The notes beneath the pieces were generated by a model that saw only the letters and a list, made by a program, of their open reading frames with translations, ran no database searches and was not told where the DNA came from. 9,807 bases of DNA, from positions 1 through 9,807 of the forward strand of contig JAUPLZ010000089.1 of the NCBI GenBank assembly GCA_030836705.1, written 5' to 3'. The position numbers and the translations under genes are program-made. Below are positions 1 to 5,738 of this stretch, in pieces (position 1 is the first letter of the stretch; each line of letters starts with the position of its first letter). Source of the stretch: Campylobacterota bacterium. Its GTDB lineage: Bacteria > Campylobacterota > Campylobacteria > Campylobacterales > SZUA-545.

Positions 1-452
1 AGCTGCTCATTTGTCAAATTGTCTTTAGAGCTTTCTCCCCCGACATTTTCTATACCAATGGAGTTGTAGTTAAGCCCTATAGCATGCCTTGCCATATAAT
101 CAGACGGCATCAACTGATGAATCGCCCCATCCCTGTCTATGAGAAAATGAGCCGAAACATTAAGCATACCTGCATTGTAGATATCTGATCTTTTTTCCGA
201 AAGCACCGCAGGGGAGAGTCTTAAGAACGACTCATGAAAATCATCCATAATCGTATGATGCACAACTATGATTTTGGGGACTATTTTTATATCCTCCGCT
301 TCCAAGCCGTAATGCTCTTTGATATATTTTTTTGTAAGCTCGACTCTTGCCTTTGAAAAATCAATAGGCGTGTATTGCATCTCTATAGCAGATAAACAAG
401 TAAAAAAAGAGAATAGGAGAAGTAGTAAATGAAATGGGATTGTTTTAGGCAT
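1..452 (-). CDS. N-acetylmuramoyl-L-alanine amidase (Amidase_2 family), 5' part only
   Basis: Translating the minus strand from the ATG at 452 gives 150 codons that run off the left edge of the window, so the C-terminus is missing. Residues 1-22 form a hydrophobic signal peptide ending near LSA, which points to export. The Amidase_2/PGRP zinc-amidase fold is recognisable from VVHHT (residues 63-67; H65 is the likely first zinc ligand), SAHFLIDRDGAIHQL (100-114), and RHAIGLNYNSIGIENVG (122-138) with the conserved glutamate of IGIE. Enzymes of this family cleave the amide bond between N-acetylmuramic acid and L-alanine in peptidoglycan, so cell-wall turnover or recycling in the periplasm is likely. 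An AAGGAGG ribosome site lies at 456-462, only 3 nt from the ATG, which is close but usable. The gene is divergent from the cytochrome gene at 696. Confidence 0.88.
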   Translation of the reverse strand, partial: MPKTIPFHLLLLLFSFFTCLSAIEMQYTPIDFSKARVELTKKYIKEHYGLEAEDIKIVPKIIVVHHTIMDDFHESFLRLSPAVLSEKRSDIYNAGMLNVSAHFLIDRDGAIHQLMPSDYMARHAIGLNYNSIGIENVGGESSKDNLTNEQ

Positions 453-623
453 ACGCCTCCTTCTTATTCTTTTTATTTGCGGCATGTTTACAAAATATTA
501 TTCTTTTTTAAATAAATGATTCCATAACCACAAATCCTAAAAGTGACTAATTCATGTTTAAATAAAATAAAAATACTTTGGCTTTAAAAATGACAGCAAA
601 ACAAATATGCTTTAATAGCGCTC

Positions 624-666
624 TTGACACAGATCAATATAATTGGTACGGTATTTTTATTATAAT
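624..666 (+). promoter_or_regulatory. FNR/CRP-type activator box plus -10, class II geometry
   Basis: TTGAC-ACAG-ATCAA at 624-637 matches the FNR consensus TTGAT-N4-ATCAA at 9 of 10 positions. A perfect TATAAT lies at 661-666, predicting transcription from about 673. The box centre (630.5) is then close to -42, the classic class II activator position. No -35 hexamer stands at 17 bp from this -10, as expected for an activator-dependent promoter. It drives the cytochrome gene at 696. The regulator itself is not in the window, so FNR versus another CRP/FNR-family member is open. Confidence 0.7.
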
Positions 667-695
667 AACTTTTTATATCAAATAAAGGAAATGAA

Positions 696-1202
696 ATGAG
701 TAAAATATCCAAAATGGTATTAATCTCGGCAGTGTCAATTTTTTCCCTTTCGTGTTTTGCCCTAGAGCATGACGGACATAAAGCGGAATCAAAAAAAGGC
801 GTTGAAGCTCTTTCGCAAGACCTAAGAGGATTGCTTTCTCAAGAAATGATTGCACTTGAAAAAGGCGTGAGCTCTCTAGTGCCTCAAATAGCGGCAGGAA
901 ACTGGCATGAAATAGAGACAACAGCGAAAAAAATAAAGGCTAGTTATATCCTAAAACAAAAACTTACAAAAGAGCAAGCAAAAGAGCTTCATACGAAACT
1001 TCCTGAATCTTTTGTGGAAATGGACGGTGCATTTCACAAAGACGCAGGCATGTTAGCACATGCGGCTGAGAATAAAAATGCAGAGCTTGTGAATTTTTAT
1101 TTTTATAAGATGAACAACGCATGTACAAGTTGCCATTCAAAATATGCAACTCACAAATTCCCATCTTTTAAAAACGAAAAAGAGGAAGAGCACTCTCATT
1201 AA
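696..1202 (+). CDS. Periplasmic cytochrome c'-like monoheme protein
   Basis: The 168-residue product has a signal peptide (about 1-22, cleaved near CFA), a long helical body, and a single heme c site CTSCH at 143-147 close to the C-terminus. That position, together with the LRGLLSQEM...GNW...KKI pattern of helices, is the arrangement of four-helix-bundle cytochromes c' (Cytochrom_C_2-like). Family members bind heme c covalently in the periplasm; several bind or scavenge NO, but whether this one does cannot be read from the sequence. The C-terminal tail (160-168) is Glu/His-rich (EEEHSH), and the mature N-terminus also carries two His (EHDGH). The start at 696 has AAAGGA at 684-689. An ATG at 691 stops at once. 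The upstream FNR-type box resembles the one ahead of the nor operon, which supports a role in anaerobic or NO metabolism. Confidence 0.8.
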   Translation: MSKISKMVLISAVSIFSLSCFALEHDGHKAESKKGVEALSQDLRGLLSQEMIALEKGVSSLVPQIAAGNWHEIETTAKKIKASYILKQKLTKEQAKELHTKLPESFVEMDGAFHKDAGMLAHAAENKNAELVNFYFYKMNNACTSCHSKYATHKFPSFKNEKEEEHSH

Positions 1203-1227
1203 ACAGAACAGTTTGATTTTTATAACT

Positions 1228-1253
1228 GCTTTGAGGTAAATAAATCTCAAAGC
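1228..1253. terminator. Hairpin between convergent genes, possible bidirectional terminator
   Basis: GCTTTGAG (1228-1235) and CTCAAAGC (1246-1253) form a perfect 8-bp stem with a 10-nt loop, placed between the ends of the convergent cytochrome and kinase genes. Neither side has a strong U-tract, so it is a weak intrinsic terminator at best. A second small stem, CAGTT/AACTG at 1209-1228, lies next to it. Confidence 0.4.
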
Positions 1254-1264
1254 GGGTTCATACG

Positions 1265-2281
1265 CTAATCCTTTGGCAGTTTTATAATAAACCCTTTTTT
1301 TCCTTTGTTTATAGCTAGCGTGCCTTTGTGGGCTTCTATTATTTTTAAAGAGAGCGTAAGTCCTAGCCCATTGCCTTTTGTTTTAGTAGTTACAAATGCT
1401 TCAAAAAGCTTATTTACATCCTCAAAAGGCTTTCCGCTGTCAGTTACCGTGATGATGTGATGCTCTTCGTCTTCTTGATAAATTATCTCGACAACCCCTT
1501 TTTCAAAATCGCCGTCCTCTATAGCATCTATCGCATTAAAAAGCATGTTTTGCAACACCATGCTAAGTAGGTCAAAATCTGCTTTTATAGTGGCTTGCGG
1601 CAAATTATATACAAAATTAATATCTGCCGAATATGAGTAGTTTGAGATTGCAAGAGCCAAATCATCCTCTAGTTCGCTTAGTTTAAAAAACTGCTCGTTT
1701 AGAGTAAATCCTTTTGAAAAAAGAAGCGTAGCTTTTACTATTCTCTCAACTCTCCAAATGGAGCGCTTTATTTCAAGAACTAGCGGTTTTGTTTTGGTTT
1801 CCACCCTATTAAAAAGCGTTGAAGCCAAAATGGAAACAGAGCCTATGGGGTTTCTTATCTCATGCGCTAAGTGCGCCGCCATTTGACCCATTGATATAAG
1901 CCTCTCTTCTCTTTTGCTTTGGGTGTTGTCGGTTGCCGAAATGATATATTTGTTCTTAACTTTTGAAAGCTGCATGATAAAGTACCTGCCCTCATGCTCT
2001 ATTTCGTAATATTTTTTGCCTGTTATAAAATTTTGAGGATTAATTTTAGTCGCTATTGCCGAGCTATTTTGTAGATACACACTCCCGTCTTCATTATAAA
2101 CCCACAAAGCGTTTGGCAAAAACTCAATCACTCCGAAAAAAAGCTCTTTTAGCTCATTGTGTTCTTTTTGTGCATTGTCGATGGCTGAAATGATATGCTC
2201 TAGGTTGGATAGAAACTCGCTTTGGTCAATATTGGCGATTTTGTCCAAATCGTTAAATTTTTCCATGCCGTTTTCCATCAT
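1265..2281 (-). CDS. Sensor histidine kinase, soluble, FlgS/NtrB-like
   Basis: This 338-residue protein has no membrane segment. Residues about 45-120 look like a PAS-type sensor (FLPNALWVYNEDGSVYLQN). The HisKA dimerisation helix carries the phospho-accepting His140 in the H-box MAAHLAHEIRNP (134-145). The ATPase domain shows an N-box with Asn249 and Asp252, a G1 box DSGKP (281-285), and a G2 box GNGLGL (303-308). The size, cytoplasmic location and H-box resemble FlgS, the kinase that activates the sigma-54 regulator FlgR for flagellar genes in Campylobacter and Helicobacter; NtrB/AtoS-type kinases are the alternative. No response regulator is adjacent. The start ATG overlaps the mqnA stop (ATGA), so it is translationally coupled as the last gene of the tgt-mqnA operon. 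An in-frame ATG five codons later is an alternative start. Confidence 0.88.
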   Translation of the reverse strand: MMENGMEKFNDLDKIANIDQSEFLSNLEHIISAIDNAQKEHNELKELFFGVIEFLPNALWVYNEDGSVYLQNSSAIATKINPQNFITGKKYYEIEHEGRYFIMQLSKVKNKYIISATDNTQSKREERLISMGQMAAHLAHEIRNPIGSVSILASTLFNRVETKTKPLVLEIKRSIWRVERIVKATLLFSKGFTLNEQFFKLSELEDDLALAISNYSYSADINFVYNLPQATIKADFDLLSMVLQNMLFNAIDAIEDGDFEKGVVEIIYQEDEEHHIITVTDSGKPFEDVNKLFEAFVTTKTKGNGLGLTLSLKIIEAHKGTLAINKGKKGFIIKLPKD

Positions 2282-2934
2282 AATAAACCTTTTTTACGGC
2301 ACTCATTTTTAAATATTTTTAATGAAAGCTCCTCTTTTTTGCCAATCTTGTAGCTTATTTTTTGTAGGTATTTTTCTATATTTTTTATCTCGATGCCGGT
2401 TTTTTGACTGTATTTTTTTATGATGTAGTACGGGATTTTTGTTTTTGTTTTTAAGAAGTTCTCGCTTAGTTTTTTTATTCTTTCGCCGTGCAGGTGGAAG
2501 CAAAGTCTGGCAAAAACAAACGGGAGCTTATGTCTTTTTTTCCACTCTTTTGCCAAATCAACCGCATCCGCTCCGTTAAGATATGCCTTTAGCGCCTTAT
2601 CTCCTATGATAACTTGCCCTTTTACATCAAGTACGCTTGCCAGTGCATTTGATGTTTTTGATTCGCTATCTTTTTTATCATCCCCTAAAATGACAAGCAC
2701 GCTTAAAACCTCATCTTGAGCAACTATACCCAGATTCGTACACTTATATCCAAAACTCTTTATGCTCGAAATGACGGCGCAATCGATTCTTTTTTTATCA
2801 AACATCTCGTTTATTTGGGCAGGAACGCCTTTTTTAAGAGCAAGTGCTGTTTTTTCCGATGAGCTTTTTAGATTTTTTTTCAAAAAAACATAAAACGGAA
2901 GAAGGTTAAGATAGTCTATTTTGCCAAAAACCAT
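2278..2934 (-). CDS. mqnA: Chorismate dehydratase MqnA, menaquinone (futalosine) pathway
   Basis: MqnA converts chorismate to 3-[(1-carboxyvinyl)oxy]benzoate, the first step of the futalosine route to menaquinone used by Campylobacterota. Recognisable segments are the N-terminal GKIDYLNLLPF, the ISS motif of the binding fold, VIIGDKAL, and EWKKRHKLPFVFA, in the order expected for the periplasmic-binding-protein-like MqnA/MqnD family. I place the start at 2934 (218 aa) because the family begins with M-x-x-G-K-I-x-Y-L-N and this ATG overlaps the tgt stop by one base (TAATG). A longer frame upstream to 2985 adds a basic 17-residue extension lying entirely inside tgt and is unlikely to be used. 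The C-terminal third is very lysine-rich. Confidence 0.87.
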   Translation of the reverse strand: MVFGKIDYLNLLPFYVFLKKNLKSSSEKTALALKKGVPAQINEMFDKKRIDCAVISSIKSFGYKCTNLGIVAQDEVLSVLVILGDDKKDSESKTSNALASVLDVKGQVIIGDKALKAYLNGADAVDLAKEWKKRHKLPFVFARLCFHLHGERIKKLSENFLKTKTKIPYYIIKKYSQKTGIEIKNIEKYLQKISYKIGKKEELSLKIFKNECRKKGLL

Positions 2935-4076
2935 TAGATAACAACGCCTCTTTTGTGATAAAACTCTTTTTTGTATTTTTTCCATTCGTTTTTCAAAATA
3001 GCCTCTCTGGCACCTTTGACCAGCGATAAATAATAGTGCAGATTATGAAGCGATGCAAGACGAAAATAGGTAAGCTCTTTTGCTCTAAAAAGATGGCTTA
3101 AATAGGCTCTTGAGTATCTTTTGCAAGTGTAACAATCGCAAGCCGTATCAATTGGCGCTGAGTCTTTTGAAAACTCTTTTTTTCTTATGTTTATTTTGCC
3201 AAATGAGGTGAAAATAGTTCCGTTTCTTGCATTTCTTGTCGGCATAACGCAATCAAACATATCAACGCCTCTGTCGATATTTTCTATCAAATCCTCAGGC
3301 GTTCCTACTCCCATTAAGTATCTTGGCTTGTTTTGCGGCAAAAACGGCGTAGTAAATTCGACAGTATCGTACATAGCTTGTGATTCTTCCCCAACACTCA
3401 ATCCGCCTATTGCAAAACCGTCAAATTCTTTGCCGTTTGAGCTTATAGCTACAAGGCTTTGGGCTGAAATTTCGCGATATTCACAGCTTGTTCCGCCTTG
3501 GACAATTGCAAAAATATTTTGATTTAGCATTTTGCCCTCGTTTTGTGTTTTTTGATGATAGTCAAGTGATTGTTTCGCCCATTTTGTGGTTCTGTCTATT
3601 GATTGCCTGATTCTTTTTTCAGTAGCCGGAAGCCCTATTAAATCATCTAAAACCATCATAATATCACTTCCTAGAGCATACTGGATATCCAAAACAAATT
3701 CTGGCGTAAAAGTATGCAAGCTGCCGTCAATATGGCTTTTAAAAACAATAGCATCTTCATTTGCTTTTGAGTTATTACTAAGGCTATATGCCTGAAAACC
3801 GCCGCTATCGGTTAGGATGGATTTATTGTATCCGCTAAATTTATGCAAGCCGCCCATTGCTTTTATTATCTCAGTTCCGGGTCTTAGATACAAATGATAA
3901 GTATTTGCAAGTATTATCTCTGTCTGAAGAATATCACGCATATCCTCTGCGTCTAGCGATTTCACACTTCCAACGGTTCCAACCGGCATAAAAATTGGCG
4001 TTTTTATAGTGCTGTGAGCTGTTTTTATAGTGCATGCTCTCGCACTACCGTCCGTATTTTCTAACTCAAATTCCAT
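2934..4076 (-). CDS. tgt: Queuine/preQ1 tRNA-guanine transglycosylase
   Basis: Tgt exchanges guanine 34 of tRNAs with GUN anticodons for preQ1 in queuosine synthesis. All catalytic parts are present in 380 residues: TDSGGFQ with the acid/base Asp90, the VLDD segment (142-145), QGGTS and GGLSVGE substrate-binding loops, nucleophile Asp275 in DCVMPTRNARNG, and a structural zinc site Cys313, Cys315, Cys318 and His344. The spacing of these residues matches the E. coli enzyme with a constant offset of about 11. A ribosome site AGGTGA lies at 4083-4088, 6 nt from the ATG. It is the first gene of a three-gene unit with mqnA and the histidine kinase. The region upstream contains a large inverted repeat. 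Confidence 0.97.
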   Translation of the reverse strand: MEFELENTDGSARACTIKTAHSTIKTPIFMPVGTVGSVKSLDAEDMRDILQTEIILANTYHLYLRPGTEIIKAMGGLHKFSGYNKSILTDSGGFQAYSLSNNSKANEDAIVFKSHIDGSLHTFTPEFVLDIQYALGSDIMMVLDDLIGLPATEKRIRQSIDRTTKWAKQSLDYHQKTQNEGKMLNQNIFAIVQGGTSCEYREISAQSLVAISSNGKEFDGFAIGGLSVGEESQAMYDTVEFTTPFLPQNKPRYLMGVGTPEDLIENIDRGVDMFDCVMPTRNARNGTIFTSFGKINIRKKEFSKDSAPIDTACDCYTCKRYSRAYLSHLFRAKELTYFRLASLHNLHYYLSLVKGAREAILKNEWKKYKKEFYHKRGVVI

Positions 4077-4082
4077 GCTTAT

Positions 4083-4169
4083 TCACCTGTAAATCTCCTT
4101 TTTGAACAAGTCCAAATAGGACTCTTCAGCAGAGGGCTCTCGCAACAAAAGTTGCTCTAAATGAAACAC
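4083..4169 (-). other. Possible leader mini-ORF ahead of tgt (28 codons, GTG start)
   Basis: From a GTG at 4169 an open frame of 28 codons ends with a TGA that sits inside the tgt ribosome site (AGGTGA). The translation is rich in Glu, Leu, Lys and Arg and looks protein-like (for example LREPSAEESYLDLFKKEIYR). No ribosome site precedes the GTG, and the first codons lie in one arm of the inverted repeat. It could be a leader peptide coupled to tgt, the 3' remnant of a lost gene, or a chance frame. Confidence 0.2.
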
Positions 4170-4219
4170 TCTTGATTTTTATGTTTATTGGTGTTTTTAA
4201 AAATATGAGTGTTTCATTT
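4159..4219. repeat. 13-bp perfect inverted repeat upstream of tgt
   Basis: AAATGAAACACTC (4159-4171) and GAGTGTTTCATTT (4207-4219) are exact reverse complements separated by 35 nt. Both arms read ATGAAACAC inward. The element lies 83-143 bp upstream of the tgt start, in the tgt leader or promoter region. A smaller stem, GCAAC-AAAA-GTTGC, is adjacent at 4142-4155. The role is unknown; a structured 5' leader or a small MITE-like remnant are both possible. Confidence 0.6.
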
Positions 4220-4290
4220 TGTTTATTTTGTGAGATTTTAACCAAAAACTCCAAAAATTCTTTTTGCTGTGTAACATTTTTGCACAAACT

Positions 4291-4399
4291 ATCAATATAT
4301 TGGTATTTTTAAAATGCAATTACCAATATATTAACAATACTAAGGGTCTTATTATCAAAATATTGATATTCTTACGCCATCGAATCAAAAAATATTGGG
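4291..4399. promoter_or_regulatory. Array of phased operator-like sites upstream of the small HTH gene
   Basis: Three 14-bp near-palindromes share the form AYCAA-WATA-TTRRY: ATCAATATATTGGT (4291-4304), ACCAATATATTAAC (4322-4335) and ATCAAAATATTGAT (4354-4367, perfect arms). A fourth, degenerate copy with a conserved right half (AATATTGGG) falls at 4386-4399 and overlaps the ribosome site. Start-to-start distances are 31, 32 and 32 bp, three turns of B-DNA, so all sites face the same side of the helix. Sites 1 and 2 also form a 12-bp inverted repeat (4294-4305 with 4321-4332). This pattern suggests cooperative binding of a dimeric regulator, most simply the HTH protein encoded just downstream. 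Confidence 0.55.
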
Positions 4400-4409
4400 A
4401 GTTTTGAAG

Positions 4410-4649
4410 ATGAAAATATCGCACCAAGAGATAATGGAGTCACTGGGGCTTAAATCAATGAATACTGTTTCTCACATGAAAAAAAATGATCAAGAGAGAT
4501 ATGAGCTTATATGCGACGGTCTTAGATATAGAAGGCTAAAAGAGCAGTTAAAGACAAATGATGTAGAGGGCGTGGTGTCAAAAATAGGCGAAGCCGTCAG
4601 AACCGTTTCAAACCTTATCGTAAGAATAAAAGAGATAAAAGGATTATAA
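4410..4649 (+). CDS. Small putative helix-turn-helix DNA-binding protein
   Basis: The 79-residue product starts at the ATG at 4410, chosen because GGGAG at 4397-4401 is 8 nt upstream. An in-frame TTG at 4395 would add five residues but lacks a ribosome site. Residues about 3-24 (ISHQEIMESLGLKSMNTVSH) resemble a helix-turn-helix with a turn at GLKS, followed by KKNDQERYELICDGLRYRR, a pattern seen in small phage-type or Campylobacterota HTH proteins. The C-terminal half is predicted helical, possibly for dimerisation. It lies directly downstream of the phased operator array and 93 bp upstream of the nor operon on the same strand, with no terminator between them, so autoregulation and partial readthrough into nor are plausible. 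The family assignment is by eye only. Confidence 0.6.
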   Translation: MKISHQEIMESLGLKSMNTVSHMKKNDQERYELICDGLRYRRLKEQLKTNDVEGVVSKIGEAVRTVSNLIVRIKEIKGL

Positions 4650-4661
4650 ATTTATACATTA

Positions 4662-4703
4662 TTGATGTAAGTCAATTATTTGCTTTTTTATTTTGATTAC
4701 TAT
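4662..4703 (+). promoter_or_regulatory. FNR/CRP-type activator box plus -10 of the nor operon
   Basis: TTGAT-GTAA-GTCAA (4662-4675) matches the FNR consensus at 9 of 10 positions. A -10 hexamer TACTAT lies at 4698-4703, predicting a start near 4710 and placing the box centre (4668.5) at about -41.5, class II. This is the same architecture, within one base, as the promoter of the cytochrome gene at 696. It indicates low-oxygen or NO-dependent activation of the nor genes. Confidence 0.7.
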
Positions 4704-4742
4704 GCGTTTGGCAGTTGATAATCACAATAAGAGGAGTGAAAA

Positions 4743-5069
4743 ATGGTTGAACATTACATCAGAAGACCAGAGATAGCGCTTGATGATTTTTTGCCTATCT
4801 TTTTGACTTCCTCGTTTGTATTGATATTCGGACTGTTTTATGTGGGTGTTTACACTCTTGTTAAGATGGGAAAGCTAAAAAGCTATTATATGCCGCTTGG
4901 CTATACTTTTTGGGCTTTGCAGACCTATTGTTTATACTCGTTTTCTAGCATGATACAGAGTGAACCTTTTACTCAAAAGGCTTTGATGGTTGCAATGGTC
5001 GGATATTTACTACTCCCTCACCTTTATTACTATCTAACCGTTCGTGCAGAAGAGAGATATGAGCAATAA
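4743..5069 (+). CDS. Three-TM membrane protein of unknown function, first gene of the nor operon
   Basis: The 108-residue protein has three hydrophobic segments (about 17-40, 48-70 and 79-98), a short cytoplasmic-looking N-terminus and a charged C-terminus (RAEERYEQ). GAGGAG at 4731-4736 is 6 nt from the ATG. I do not recognise a characterised family. It is not the COX-III-like NorE by length, and I see no resemblance to NorF. It is followed 21 bp later by norC and sits directly behind the FNR-type promoter, so a role in assembly, stability or electron input of the NO reductase is inferred from position only. Tyrosine, phenylalanine and leucine are abundant; there are no heme-binding CXXCH motifs. 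Confidence 0.75.
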   Translation: MVEHYIRRPEIALDDFLPIFLTSSFVLIFGLFYVGVYTLVKMGKLKSYYMPLGYTFWALQTYCLYSFSSMIQSEPFTQKALMVAMVGYLLLPHLYYYLTVRAEERYEQ

Positions 5070-5090
5070 GAATATCAAAAGGAGGTTTTA

Positions 5091-5738
5091 GTGTCTAAAA
5101 GAACAGTTTCTGTGTGGACAGACAATCGTTTTTGGCGCCGTTCTGCGGCTTGGGTAACAGGGTTTTCGCTAATGCTTCTTATTTGGCTTACATTTGATTC
5201 AATAAGTCAAATAACAATGGGCAGCGCTGAAGATTTAAAAAATGGAGTTACAAAAAGAATTCCTTCTCCAACGGTAATTAATCATAAGATTACTTACGAA
5301 ATGAGCGATAAAAGAGGTCACGAAGTACCCGTAATCGGCGAAAAAGAGCAATTTTTCGGTCGTGATGATTGGTCAGAGGAAGAGGCAAATGAGCTACTTC
5401 GTCTAGGCAAGCTTGGCTTTCAAGCTAAAAACTGCATAAACTGTCATACTATTCTTGGAAACGGCGCTTATTATGCACCGGATTTGACAAAAGCATGGCT
5501 GGATCCAAAATGGGACAATATGGGCTTCCTTGGATATCCAACAAAAGAAGAAGGCATAGCGGCATTCTTGCAAGATCCTACTACTTATGCGGCACACTCA
5601 AGAAAGATGCCAAAACTAGGAATTACTCCTGAAGAGGCAAAAGGCTTGGTGGCTTTCTTAAAGCACGCATCTTCAATAGATACAAATGGATTTCCTAGAA
5701 ATTTTGGAAAAATAACAGGAGCCGTAAATGCTAAGTAA
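5091..5738 (+). CDS. norC: Nitric oxide reductase cytochrome c subunit NorC
   Basis: NorC is the membrane-anchored cytochrome c that feeds electrons to NorB. Translation starts at a GTG with AAAAGGAGG at 5077-5085. A single membrane anchor lies at about 18-36. The heme c site CINCH (115-119) is followed by TILGNGAYYAPDL, the strongly conserved NorC signature, and the probable axial Met173 in RKMPKLGI. At 215 residues it is longer than classical NorC of Pseudomonas or Paracoccus (about 150). The extra length is mainly a periplasmic stretch of about 50 residues between the anchor and the heme domain (about 45-95), ending in KEQFFGRDDWSEEEA, plus a C-terminal extension. The stop overlaps the norB start by 11 bp, showing tight coupling. 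Confidence 0.95.
   Translation: MSKRTVSVWTDNRFWRRSAAWVTGFSLMLLIWLTFDSISQITMGSAEDLKNGVTKRIPSPTVINHKITYEMSDKRGHEVPVIGEKEQFFGRDDWSEEEANELLRLGKLGFQAKNCINCHTILGNGAYYAPDLTKAWLDPKWDNMGFLGYPTKEEGIAAFLQDPTTYAAHSRKMPKLGITPEEAKGLVAFLKHASSIDTNGFPRNFGKITGAVNAK

Noticed and set aside
3187..3522. 111-codon plus-strand open frame inside tgt
   Set aside because: It lies antisense to well-conserved Tgt sequence with all catalytic residues, so it is a shadow frame.
4354..4367. FNR box ahead of the HTH gene
   Set aside because: The half-sites are in the opposite orientation (ATCAA-N4-TTGAT instead of TTGAT-N4-ATCAA), so this is not an FNR site.
4291..4399. CRISPR array or plasmid iterons
   Set aside because: The repeated units are 14-bp palindromes, not long identical direct repeats with unique spacers. 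There is no Cas or Rep gene, and the context is a chromosomal metabolic region.
4714..4727. Second FNR-like box (TTGATAATCACAAT) near the nor ribosome site
   Set aside because: The right half-site does not match, and it would lie downstream of the predicted transcription start.
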